Source: CAZZNQ01 sp964655775 (lineage in GTDB: Bacteria; Planctomycetota; Brocadiia; SM23-32). From it: 64,000 nt of DNA. Under the pieces are notes generated by a model. The model was not told where the DNA came from and did no database searches. It saw only the letters and a list, made by a program, of their open reading frames with translations. A program made the translations under genes and the position numbers. The stretch spans positions 1-64,000 of the forward strand of contig CAZZNQ010000008.1 of the NCBI GenBank assembly GCA_964655775.1, written 5' to 3'. Below, in pieces: positions 1 to 8,096 of this stretch; positions within the stretch are counted from its first letter, which is position 1, and each line of letters starts with the position of its first letter.

Positions 1-2
1 AA

Positions 3-785
3 CGGCTCGCCACTTCTTTTTCAGCCGCTTTTACACAACAATACGGACTCTATCGGGCCAAACAGAACCGCGTCCTGAATACCACTATTCTTGTCGCAGG
101 AGAGTCGGAGGTAGTGATTCCGGTCAGTTGCACCGAACATGGGCGCTGGTCGTATTCGTCACCGGGTTTCGTGAGTTCGGACGTTCTGATGTCTCCGGGC
201 TTGAGGATCCGTAAGACGTCCTCCGTGTCGGCATCGCTTGCGGCGTCACGCCAGTATCGATCCGATCAGGGCCAGGTCTGGAGAGGAGTAGAGGATCTGT
301 CTGCCCGTGCGGGCGTGAATTCTCCGACTGGTGCGATGCGGGACGCATTCCGAGCCCGCGGCGCCGATCTGCGCGACTATCTGCAAGCCTTCCCCACGAA
401 GGACGGTCAGAACGGCTTGCTGGTTATGATAGACGGCAAGGTGGTCGGCTTCGATCTGCTGTCTCGCCGCGGAGCTTATCGGCATCTGCACGGGAAACTG
501 GTGCGGAGCTACGCTATGGATGCTTTGCTTTCCCAAGCCACGGACCGGGTCCGGCCGGAGATGCCGGCCGCCCGGGGATTCGTTCGGCAGACCCTGGTCT
601 GCGAAGAACGGTGCCACAAATCTGTGGGAAACGGTCGGGATCACCGGTACCGCGCACCTCAGATGGTCGGGTCGGCGCTCGTGCATGAGGAAACGGTTAT
701 CCACGCGGCGTTCTTCAGGACCGAAGAGGGTGCTGGCGGCACGCGCATGTCCAGCCTTCTGCAGAGGAGACGCTTCCGGTCCTGA
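3..785 (+). CDS. ARPP-1 (DUF6569) family protein, 5' end outside window
   Basis: The frame is open from the left edge, and its first possible start codon inside the window (GTG at 114) lies after the family's most conserved block (AKQNRVLN, then PVSCTEHGRW). The true start is therefore upstream and the protein is cut by the window. The C-terminal part keeps the late family signature GNGRDHRYRAPQMVGSAL. The name recalls a domain associated with ARG and rhodanese-phosphatase proteins; no biochemical role is established. No signal peptide or membrane segment is visible in the part present. It is separated from the next operon by about 210 bases and is probably an independent unit. Family call from motif recognition; function unknown. 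Confidence 0.72.
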   Translation, partial: RLATSFSAAFTQQYGLYRAKQNRVLNTTILVAGESEVVIPVSCTEHGRWSYSSPGFVSSDVLMSPGLRIRKTSSVSASLAASRQYRSDQGQVWRGVEDLSARAGVNSPTGAMRDAFRARGADLRDYLQAFPTKDGQNGLLVMIDGKVVGFDLLSRRGAYRHLHGKLVRSYAMDALLSQATDRVRPEMPAARGFVRQTLVCEERCHKSVGNGRDHRYRAPQMVGSALVHEETVIHAAFFRTEEGAGGTRMSSLLQRRRFRS

Positions 786-938
786 CAGCAGATGGCCGGA
801 GCGGCGCTTATGGTGACTCCAGGGCCACACCGGTGGCCCCCCTCCGCAGCCGGAACCGTAGCACATGCATCTGGCCCCAAACTGTCGGCCGTTTATTCTT
901 CACGCCGAAGCTTCACTTAGGGCTCGCCAGGAAAGGAC

Positions 939-977
939 TTGACATCAGCGTCAAAGTCGGAGTATCCTACTATACTC
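939..977 (+). promoter_or_regulatory. Promoter and palindromic operator of the Rrf2/radical SAM operon
   Basis: TTGACA (939-944) is followed after 18 bases by TATCCT (963-968), a reasonable sigma-70 promoter. Over the -10 box lies a perfect inverted repeat GAGTAT-N6-ATACTC (960-977). A third GAGTAT half-site (990-995) overlaps the ribosome binding site of the Rrf2 gene. The position suggests autorepression by the Rrf2 protein encoded immediately downstream. The inverted repeat is seen directly; its use as an Rrf2 site is inference. Confidence 0.6.
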
Positions 978-999
978 ATGGGATAAGTGGAGTATATGT

Positions 1000-1479
1000 G
1001 TGAAGCTATCGACCAGAACCAGATACGGATGTCGCGCGATGGCGGAGATTGCCGGCGCATATCCGGACGGCACGACCTCCGTCCGAGAGATAGCCGAACG
1101 TCAATCGGTCTCCGCAAAATACCTTGAAAGCATCGTGCAGCCGCTTAAGGCAGCGGGTCTTATCCGCGCTGTCCGAGGCATGCACGGAGGATATGAGCTG
1201 ACGCGTCCGCCGGAGCAGATCAGCCTGGCGGAGGTCTTCCGGGCTCTGGAGGGCTCGCCGGCGCCGGTGCCGTGTGTGGACGATCCGTCTCTCTGCGGGA
1301 TGGTCGAGGGCTGTCCCACCCGCGATACCTGGGTAGACGTGAAGGAAGCCATCGAGGCCGTGCTGGAGGGGCGGACCTTGAGTGATCTGGCACTCAAGTG
1401 TGGAGAGGGGTCCGGAGATGGAAACGACGACGGCGAAGGAGTGGAGAGCCGCGAAGCGATCGAGAGGAAAGGCGAATGA
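1000..1479 (+). CDS. Rrf2-family Fe-S transcriptional regulator (IscR-like)
   Basis: The 159-residue protein begins at GTG with TGGAG seven bases upstream. It has the Rrf2 winged-helix pattern (KLSTRTRYGCRAMAEIA at the start, then SAKYLESIV and RGMHGGYELTRP) and three cysteines, C92, C99 and C105, spaced almost as the [2Fe-2S] ligands of IscR (C-x6-C-x5-C). The tail is acidic and polar. Rrf2 proteins of this kind sense cluster state, iron, redox or NO. It is the first gene of the radical SAM operon, and its TGA overlaps the next ATG as ATGA, so translation of the two is likely coupled. A palindrome over its promoter suggests autoregulation. It probably controls the Fe-S-rich enzymes that follow. 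Confidence 0.93.
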   Translation: MKLSTRTRYGCRAMAEIAGAYPDGTTSVREIAERQSVSAKYLESIVQPLKAAGLIRAVRGMHGGYELTRPPEQISLAEVFRALEGSPAPVPCVDDPSLCGMVEGCPTRDTWVDVKEAIEAVLEGRTLSDLALKCGEGSGDGNDDGEGVESREAIERKGE

Positions 1480-3020
1480 ACAGGGCATACTGCAACAGCT
1501 GCCAAGACCTTGTCCCCGCAAACCCCACCCGCCGCGGCGACAGGGTGTTTCTGGTCAAGGACTGTCCAAACTGCGGCCAGACTGAAACGCTGATCTCCGG
1601 GGACGGGCAGCGCTACGAGAACAAGCGCAGCCTAGACGAAGAGCATGAGTATGGGCCTTGCGCGCTGAACTGCCTGGAGTGCCGTCACCGCAAGACGCCG
1701 AACTTCCTGTTCGTCGACATCACGAATCGCTGCAATCTTAACTGCCCGATATGCATCAACAATACCCCCAGCATGGGCTTCCAGTTCGAGCCGCCGATGG
1801 AGTACTTCGACCGGCTGTTCGGCCAGCTTGCGGGATACGATTCGCCTCCCGCCGTCCAGCTTTTCGGCGGAGAGCCGACCGTCAGGGACGACCTGTTCGA
1901 CATCATCGCACTGGCCAGGTCGTATGGCTTGCCGGCGCGAGTGGTGACCAACGGGCTTAAGCTTGCCGATGAGGAGTACTGCCGTGACCTGATCGCGACC
2001 CGGGCGACGATTCTCATTGCCTTCGACGGGAACAACCCCGAGACGTACCGAACCTTACGTGGGAGCGAGCGTTCGCTGGACCTGAAGCTCAAAGCGCTGG
2101 AGAACATCCGGAGGGCCGGCAGGGCGAAGGTTGCCCTGATGATGTGCGTGGCCAAGGGCTTCAACGACACGGAGATGCCGGAGTTGATGCAGTTCCTTCA
2201 CGAGCGGCGTGACTACATCCGTGGCGTCTACTTCATGCCGCTGGCCCACGCCTGGGAGTCGGGGGCTCTTGAGGAAGAACCGGACCGGATCACCAGCGAG
2301 GATATCGAGGCGCAGGTCGACGCATGCTTCCCGGACACGCACACCGAGTTCATCCCCGCCGGAGTGTTCGGGCAGATGTCGACACTAATGGACCTGCTGG
2401 GCATCAAGCCGCCGCCGTTCATGGGGGCACACCCCAACTGCGAGAGCCTTTACATCCTCGTCTCTGACGGATCGCGATACCGGCCGTTGGATTATTACAT
2501 GAAGGACTCGGTGCATGAACTCATCCGCGATCTTTGCAGATTGGAGAAGGACATCTGCGCGGCCTCTGGTGGTGCGAAGAAGAGATGGTGGGAGCGCTTG
2601 CCGGGGGGCGGGGGCCTGAGTCGGAAGCTGAAGGCGACTCGGGCCCTGCTGTCCGTGCTGCGCTGCACGTTCCGGCACGCGCGGCTCGGACGGGCCCTGA
2701 AGGGCGGATTGTTGCCGGCCAAGGTGTGGCACGGGTTGGCGTCCGCGGTCGGCCTTCTCACTGGGCGCAAGACGCGGACGGTTCTGGAGAAGCACACGCA
2801 CATTCATCAGATGTTCCAGCTGATCGTGCTGCCCTTCGAGGACACTCATGTGCTGGAGACCGACCGCCTGGAGCGCTGTCCGAACGCATTCGCCTTCCTG
2901 GAACCGGACACGGGCCTTGTGAAGACGGTGCCTGTGTGCGCCTGGAGCCGGCACAAGAAGGAGGTATTCCGCAAGATCGCCGATCACTACTCCAGAGAGC
3001 CCGCCGCCGCCGATGTGTAG
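1476..3020 (+). CDS. COG1964/Tes-like radical SAM enzyme 1, multi-cluster
   Basis: The ATG at 1476 overlaps the Rrf2 stop and follows AGGAAAGG, giving 514 residues. In order it has a rubredoxin-like CxxC pair (C6/C9 with C30/C33), an auxiliary CxxxCxxC (C62, C66, C69), the radical SAM triad (TNRCNLNCPIC, C86/C90/C93), the SAM-contacting GGEP (131-134), and a C-terminal region with further cysteines (HPNCES; LERCPNAFAF...VPVCAW). This architecture and the DITNRCNLNCPIC and GGEPTVRDDL blocks match COG1964 proteins, including archaeal tetraether lipid synthase Tes. The substrate cannot be read from sequence: lipid C-C coupling or methylation-type chemistry are options known in the wider group. 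A paralogue lies two genes downstream. Confidence 0.88.
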   Translation: MNRAYCNSCQDLVPANPTRRGDRVFLVKDCPNCGQTETLISGDGQRYENKRSLDEEHEYGPCALNCLECRHRKTPNFLFVDITNRCNLNCPICINNTPSMGFQFEPPMEYFDRLFGQLAGYDSPPAVQLFGGEPTVRDDLFDIIALARSYGLPARVVTNGLKLADEEYCRDLIATRATILIAFDGNNPETYRTLRGSERSLDLKLKALENIRRAGRAKVALMMCVAKGFNDTEMPELMQFLHERRDYIRGVYFMPLAHAWESGALEEEPDRITSEDIEAQVDACFPDTHTEFIPAGVFGQMSTLMDLLGIKPPPFMGAHPNCESLYILVSDGSRYRPLDYYMKDSVHELIRDLCRLEKDICAASGGAKKRWWERLPGGGGLSRKLKATRALLSVLRCTFRHARLGRALKGGLLPAKVWHGLASAVGLLTGRKTRTVLEKHTHIHQMFQLIVLPFEDTHVLETDRLERCPNAFAFLEPDTGLVKTVPVCAWSRHKKEVFRKIADHYSREPAAADV

Positions 3021-3039
3021 CCGAGTGGCGGCAGATGCG

Positions 3040-4482
3040 ATGACAGTGCTGAGAGAGGGGGCAACGAAGAGGATGGGATACGTCGCGCGGCTTGCGCGCG
3101 TTCTGACGAAGAGGGCGCGATCACGGTACCGATATCGCCTCTATTGGGCACAGCAGGAGAGAATAGCTCGTCGCTGGAGTGGCGATAAACTGGCGGCTTC
3201 GCAATGGGAGCGCTTCGATCGGCTGCTGTCATTCGTCTACGATCGAATCCCTTTCTATCGGGACCGGCTTCGTGCCGCCGGAGTGCAGCCATCCGACATC
3301 CGGGGAAGAGAGGATCTCTGTCGCCTTCCCGTTACGACCAAGGACGACATCCGGCGGAACTTCCCGGATCGGATCCTCAATCCCGACCGGAGTATCTCCC
3401 CGTTGCTGATGGGGCAGACCTCGGGTTCCACGTCGGAGAGCGTGCACTTCGTGCGGCCCGGCGCCTGGGAGCGCTCGCTCTACTACAGCGTGTTCCTGCG
3501 CACGGGGGGAATCAGTAATCTGCCCGTACTGGTGCTTGCGACGCCACACTGCACCGCGGCGACCTGTTCGCTGGACGACAGCCCGGACAACGCAACCTGG
3601 TTCAGCAGACTGCAGAGCATCCCCTTTCTGCGCCACCTTGACCGATTGATTGACTTGCCGTCGTCGGAGAACATTCTGGGTGCCCGCGACGACTACATGG
3701 AGGGGCTTCGCGAGGAGTTCGAGCGCTACGGTCCCTGCATCCTGATTGCCGATCCGGTCTATCTCGCCGCGTTCGCTCGTTACGTCTTGCGGGTGGGGGC
3801 GGAGATGCCGGACGTGCGGCACATCATCACGACCTACGAGCTGCTCACGGGGTCGCTGCGCGACCTGCTGACGGACTGCTTCGGCTGCGATATCACCACG
3901 CAGTACGGCTCCTCGGAGGTGAACGACATCGCCAACGAGTGTGAACACCACCGACTGCACGTCCGGTCTCAACACGTACTGCTGGAGGTGCTCAGGGACG
4001 GTCTTCCGGCGGCGCCGGGAGAGCTCGGCAGGGCTGTGGTGACGGACCTCGACAACTACAACATGCCGTTCATTCGGTACGACATCGGCGACGTTCTGGC
4101 GGCAGAAAAGGGCCCGTGTCCGTGTGGCCGGAATACGCCGGCTGTCGGGCTGATCCAGGGCCGGGTAGGCGATCTGCTGGCCGTTCCCAATGGGACTGGC
4201 CGAAGGGTTGTGACGCCCCTGGAGACGGACGAGATTTTCCGCGGCGTGGCTGGGATTGCCTTCTATCAACTCACGGAGCAGACGCAGGGGCGTTACACCG
4301 TGGCCTTCATGCCCGACAAGCCCGATGTCGTGCCGGACACAAAGGCGCTCACCAACAGGTTTCGTCGGGTGCTGGGAAACGGGTCTGTAGTTCGTTTCAG
4401 GAGGGTAAACGAGATACCCCCGCAGCCGTCGATGAAGTTCCGTTTCGTGCACTCGAAAGTGCCGACGGGCGACCTACTGTGA
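3040..4482 (+). CDS. CapK/PaaK-type adenylate-forming ligase
   Basis: It resembles the phenylacetate-CoA ligase/CapK branch of the ANL superfamily, which activates a carboxylate as acyl-AMP. Visible signatures are the phosphate-binding loop MGQTSGSTSES (about residue 125), TTYELLTGSL and ITTQYGSSEVNDIANEC in the adenylation core, and DNYNMPFIRYDIGD near the hinge. At 480 residues it is of normal length. Starts at 3013 (overlapping the previous gene), 3040 and 3073 are all possible with weak ribosome sites; 3040 is a compromise. It sits between a radical SAM enzyme and a cysteine desulfurase, so it probably activates an acid substrate or intermediate of the same pathway. No carrier protein is encoded nearby. 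Confidence 0.85.
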   Translation: MTVLREGATKRMGYVARLARVLTKRARSRYRYRLYWAQQERIARRWSGDKLAASQWERFDRLLSFVYDRIPFYRDRLRAAGVQPSDIRGREDLCRLPVTTKDDIRRNFPDRILNPDRSISPLLMGQTSGSTSESVHFVRPGAWERSLYYSVFLRTGGISNLPVLVLATPHCTAATCSLDDSPDNATWFSRLQSIPFLRHLDRLIDLPSSENILGARDDYMEGLREEFERYGPCILIADPVYLAAFARYVLRVGAEMPDVRHIITTYELLTGSLRDLLTDCFGCDITTQYGSSEVNDIANECEHHRLHVRSQHVLLEVLRDGLPAAPGELGRAVVTDLDNYNMPFIRYDIGDVLAAEKGPCPCGRNTPAVGLIQGRVGDLLAVPNGTGRRVVTPLETDEIFRGVAGIAFYQLTEQTQGRYTVAFMPDKPDVVPDTKALTNRFRRVLGNGSVVRFRRVNEIPPQPSMKFRFVHSKVPTGDLL

Positions 4483-4532
4483 CGGCAGCCCAACCGGACC
4501 CCCAACGAAAACATAGGGAAGGGGCACCGCAG

Positions 4533-5741
4533 ATGATGGACATTGCCACCATTCGGGAGCATTTCCCGGCACTGGGGCGACAGGTGGATGGTCGGCCGGT
4601 AGTGTTCGCGGACAATGCGGCCACGTCGCTGAAGCCAAGATGTGTCATCGACGCAGTAACCGACTACTACACAAGGATCTGCGCCAACGTCCATCGCGGC
4701 GTTAATACGCTCGCCCAGGAGGCCGACGGCCTTTACGAAGAGGCGCGCAGGAGCGTTGCCGAGTTCATCCACGCGGCACCGGACCAGATCGTGTTTGTAC
4801 GCAACGCCACGGAAGGCATCAACCTCGCCGCCCACATGATGGACCTGACCGAGGATGACGAGGTGGTCTGCTCACTGAGCGAGCACCATTCAAACTTCCT
4901 TCCGTGGTTCGTGCGCGCAAAGGTACGCCTTGTGTACCCGGTCGACGACGGGACAGTCACCGTCGAGTCGTTCATGGAACAGGTGACATCCAGCACGAAG
5001 CTCGTCGCAATCGGCCACGTGTCCAACGTGACCGGAATCGTGGCGCCGGTATGCGACATCGTCGCTGAGGCGAAGAGGAAGGGGATTGCCACCCTTGTGG
5101 ATGCCGCGCAATCGGTTACGCATATGCCGATAGACGTCTGGGAACTCGGATGCGATTTCATGGCATTCAGTGGCCACAAGATGCTGGGCCCGAGCGGGAT
5201 AGGCGTGCTGTACGGTGACGAGGGGCGACTCGAATCGGCGGCACCATTACTCTACGGTGGAGGGATGGTGAGCCGCGCAACGCCGGACGGCTTTGTGCCG
5301 GATGCACTGCCGCACACCTTCGAGGCAGGCACGCCCAACATCGAGGGCGCACTCGGGATGGGCGCCGCTGCACGTTTCCTCATGGACCTGGGTATGGAGA
5401 ACGTGCATCGGCACAGTCGGCACCTGGCGGGGGCCCTCATCGAAGGGCTTGCGAGCATCGAGGGATTGCGCCTCTACCCGCCGCCATCTTCAGCCGAGAG
5501 GATGCCGGTTGCCTCGTTTGCCGTGCCAGGCCTGGCGGCAGACGATGTCGCTGCCATCCTCTGCAACCGCTACAACATCATGGTCCGGTCCGGCGTACAC
5601 TGCGCTGAGCCGTTGGTGCGGCACTACGGCGAGCCGGGCCTCGTGCGTGTCTCCCTCTATCTCTACAACACACTCGAAGAGGTGGAGTACATCTGTGAAT
5701 CGGTGCGCGGCCTCTGCAGGGCTTTCGCACCGGCCGGATGA
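4533..5741 (+). CDS. SufS-type (group II) cysteine desulfurase, PLP enzyme
   Basis: The start ATG at 4533 has AGGGAAGGGG eight bases upstream; a longer open frame into the ligase gene is not coding. The 402-residue protein has the SufS/CsdA layout: DNAATS near residue 30, NATEGINL, EHHSNFLPW, VDAAQS, the PLP lysine in FSGHKMLGP (K216) and the catalytic cysteine in RSGVHCAEP (C357). Such enzymes remove sulfur from cysteine as a protein persulfide for Fe-S clusters or sulfur transfer. Here no SufBCD/E or IscU is adjacent; instead it stands between two multi-cluster radical SAM enzymes, so it may feed cluster assembly for them or supply sulfur to the product. Both roles are inference. Confidence 0.93.
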   Translation: MMDIATIREHFPALGRQVDGRPVVFADNAATSLKPRCVIDAVTDYYTRICANVHRGVNTLAQEADGLYEEARRSVAEFIHAAPDQIVFVRNATEGINLAAHMMDLTEDDEVVCSLSEHHSNFLPWFVRAKVRLVYPVDDGTVTVESFMEQVTSSTKLVAIGHVSNVTGIVAPVCDIVAEAKRKGIATLVDAAQSVTHMPIDVWELGCDFMAFSGHKMLGPSGIGVLYGDEGRLESAAPLLYGGGMVSRATPDGFVPDALPHTFEAGTPNIEGALGMGAAARFLMDLGMENVHRHSRHLAGALIEGLASIEGLRLYPPPSSAERMPVASFAVPGLAADDVAAILCNRYNIMVRSGVHCAEPLVRHYGEPGLVRVSLYLYNTLEEVEYICESVRGLCRAFAPAG

Positions 5742-5813
5742 ACTCAGGCCGTGGAGGCCCGTTCCGCCTCGCGATCACCGGCTCCGTCTGCCAGGCTGCA
5801 AGGAGAGTTGTCT

Positions 5814-7334
5814 ATGGCATCTGTGAACTACGGCATATGCACGGAGTGCCGGCAGCGCGTTCCCGCCGAACACGTGTTGCGCGACGGCAAGACATATCTG
5901 CGCAAGAACTGCCCGGATTGCGGACCGAGTGATGCTCTGGTCAGCTCCGATGCACAACGGTGGCAGCGGAAGCGCGAGATCTGCCATTTCAATCCCGATG
6001 CTCCGCGCGCATGCAACCTGGACTGTTCATCGTGTGGACACAACCATCACCCGCGGATGGTGTTTCTGGACGTGACCAACCGGTGCAACATGAACTGCCC
6101 CATCTGCATCGCCAACATTCCGGGCATGGGGTTCGAGTTTCACCCTCCGCTGAAGTACTTCGAGAAGGTTCTGCACGGTCTGGCCCGGATGGAGCCGAAG
6201 CCCGTCGTGCAGCTCTTCGGAGGCGAGCCCACAGTTCGGGATGACCTGCTGACGATCATACGTATGGCGCGCTCCGAGGGGCTCGATGTTCGCGTCGTTA
6301 CGAACGGTCTGCGCTTGGCCGACGAGGACTACTGCCGCCGCCTCTGCGAAGAGAAGGTGCATGTGCTCATCGGGTTCGACGGACACAGCCCCGAAATCTA
6401 CAAGCGCATGCGCAGCAATCCCGCCGCGTATGAGAAGAAGGTCAAGGCGCTGGAGAACCTGAGGCGATTCAGCTCGCACAAGAACACGATCATGTGTTGC
6501 GTGGCCCGCCACATCAACGACGAGCACATGCGGGATCTCATAGACTTCACGCACGAGAACCGTGACTTCATTAAGTGCCTGCACCTGATTCCTTTGACCG
6601 AGACCTGGTCCGAAGGCGAGTTCGAAACCGATGTCGCCACGACCACCGAGGACGTCGAGCAGATCATCGACGAGGCATTTCCCGAGGGCCGGGTCGAGTT
6701 TCTCCCCATGGGGCCCTCGGAGAGTCTGCGGCGCGCGCTGCAGTTCTTCGACGCCGCTCCGCTGAAGTTCGGCGGCATCCACCCCAACTGCGAGACCGCC
6801 ACGTACCTGCTCACCGATGGGGAACGCTATCGTCCCTTGAGCCACTACCTGAAGCGGCCGCTGGACGATCTGGCCGAGGAAGTCGTTCGGCGCGCCAGAT
6901 CCGTGGACGAGAGACTCGAAAGGCTGGACCCGGCCAAGTCCCTTCAGCGTTTGCGGGGCCGCCTCATTGCCATCCGCGCATTCGGTGGGCTCCTGCTCCG
7001 GTCCGTCAACTCCCGTTCGATCTTCCGGGGTCATCCGCTGCCGGCCCTGCTGCGGATCCTGGGCGGCTGCCTGACGGGCCGGAAGCTCAAGGAACAGCTT
7101 CGCAGGCACACGCGCGTCCAGGGAGCCATGCTCATGGTCATACTGCCGTTTGAGGAGTACCACTCCGTCGAGTCGGCGCGGCTCCACGATTGCCCGTCCG
7201 CTTTTGCGTACGGTGACCCGGTGACCGGCGAGGTCCGGACCATACCGGTGTGCCTGTGGGGTGTCTACAAGAACGATATCCAGCGAGCCATCATGGCCGG
7301 CTACGCTGAGACGGCGCTCCAGAGCGCGACGTGA
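5814..7334 (+). CDS. COG1964/Tes-like radical SAM enzyme 2, multi-cluster
   Basis: The ATG at 5814 is preceded by AAGGAGAG; 506 residues. It is a diverged paralogue of the enzyme at 1476-3020 with the same order of elements: CxxC pairs (C9/C12, C33/C36), an auxiliary CNLDCSSC (C67/C71/C74, with C57 just before), the radical SAM motif TNRCNMNCPIC (C91/C95/C98), LFGGEP (GGEP 136-139), HPNCETATYL, and a C-terminal HDCPSAFAY...IPVCLWG pair. The auxiliary motif mimics a second radical-SAM-like CxxxCxxC. Retention of two copies in one operon suggests two successive reactions, or a heteromeric enzyme. Substrate unknown. Confidence 0.88.
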   Translation: MASVNYGICTECRQRVPAEHVLRDGKTYLRKNCPDCGPSDALVSSDAQRWQRKREICHFNPDAPRACNLDCSSCGHNHHPRMVFLDVTNRCNMNCPICIANIPGMGFEFHPPLKYFEKVLHGLARMEPKPVVQLFGGEPTVRDDLLTIIRMARSEGLDVRVVTNGLRLADEDYCRRLCEEKVHVLIGFDGHSPEIYKRMRSNPAAYEKKVKALENLRRFSSHKNTIMCCVARHINDEHMRDLIDFTHENRDFIKCLHLIPLTETWSEGEFETDVATTTEDVEQIIDEAFPEGRVEFLPMGPSESLRRALQFFDAAPLKFGGIHPNCETATYLLTDGERYRPLSHYLKRPLDDLAEEVVRRARSVDERLERLDPAKSLQRLRGRLIAIRAFGGLLLRSVNSRSIFRGHPLPALLRILGGCLTGRKLKEQLRRHTRVQGAMLMVILPFEEYHSVESARLHDCPSAFAYGDPVTGEVRTIPVCLWGVYKNDIQRAIMAGYAETALQSAT

Positions 7335-7381
7335 CGTGATCCACTTTCCCGCAACCACTACTCACAGTTGGAGGCCAGATC

Positions 7382-7927
7382 ATGCGTAGACTGCAGTCTG
7401 TTGCGATAGTCGCCGTCCTTGCCATCAGTCTCGGGTGCGCAGGCCCTGCTGTTTCTTCATTCAGGCCCGTGGGAGTGGGAGGCAACCTGCCTCACACGGC
7501 CGTCGAGCGCTATCGCTCGGAGATGGAGGAGGCACCCGCTTCGAGTGAGCACACCGTGTTGCTCGAGGAGTCCAACGGCTGGCCGCTCGGAATCCTCGCC
7601 TACTGGAGACGAGGCACCGTCCACGCCATGTCCCACGGTGGAGACACCCGGTACATCGTAACCCGGTCGCGCGGTTACGGGCCGCTGTCGATGTTCTATG
7701 TCGCCGAGGATCAGGCCGTGTTCGACGCAGATGGGCGTCGTCTCAACGGCTCGAGCATGAGCTCTGTTCTTTTTGGACACATCGCCATGTTCCACAAGAT
7801 GGACAATGGCGAACGCGAGCATAGGTCCGCCCACCTGGTACACCATCTGCTGAACTGGAGCAAGGGGCATGGGCGGACGCGCATCTCGCTCTTCAGCGCC
7901 CCGAACCCCGTCGAGTTCGGCGGCTGA
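7382..7927 (+). CDS. Small lipoprotein of unknown function
   Basis: The gene follows the second radical SAM enzyme by 47 bases and has GGAGG before its ATG. The 181-residue product has a short basic N-terminus, a hydrophobic stretch and a lipobox ISLGCAG (Cys at about residue 19), so it should be lipid-anchored and exported. I do not recognise the mature domain; it contains HSGD-like and His-rich patches (AHLVHHLLNWSKGHGRTR). Spacing and orientation make it the likely last gene of the radical SAM operon, which would place part of the pathway at the cell envelope. A separate transcript cannot be excluded. Confidence 0.7.
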   Translation: MRRLQSVAIVAVLAISLGCAGPAVSSFRPVGVGGNLPHTAVERYRSEMEEAPASSEHTVLLEESNGWPLGILAYWRRGTVHAMSHGGDTRYIVTRSRGYGPLSMFYVAEDQAVFDADGRRLNGSSMSSVLFGHIAMFHKMDNGEREHRSAHLVHHLLNWSKGHGRTRISLFSAPNPVEFGG

Positions 7928-8096
7928 CTGACAGGACGTCGCCACTGCAGTATTCTGCTGCTGCCTTTCCATACATTCCTTGGCGCTGGCTCGGCGTTTG
8001 GCTTAGGCTGGGTGCTTCGGGTTGCGGCCGCGGCGTGGGTGCCTACGACGTGCGCGTGAGCGGTCGTTCGTGGCCCAGAATGGCAGGAGGCCGCCG

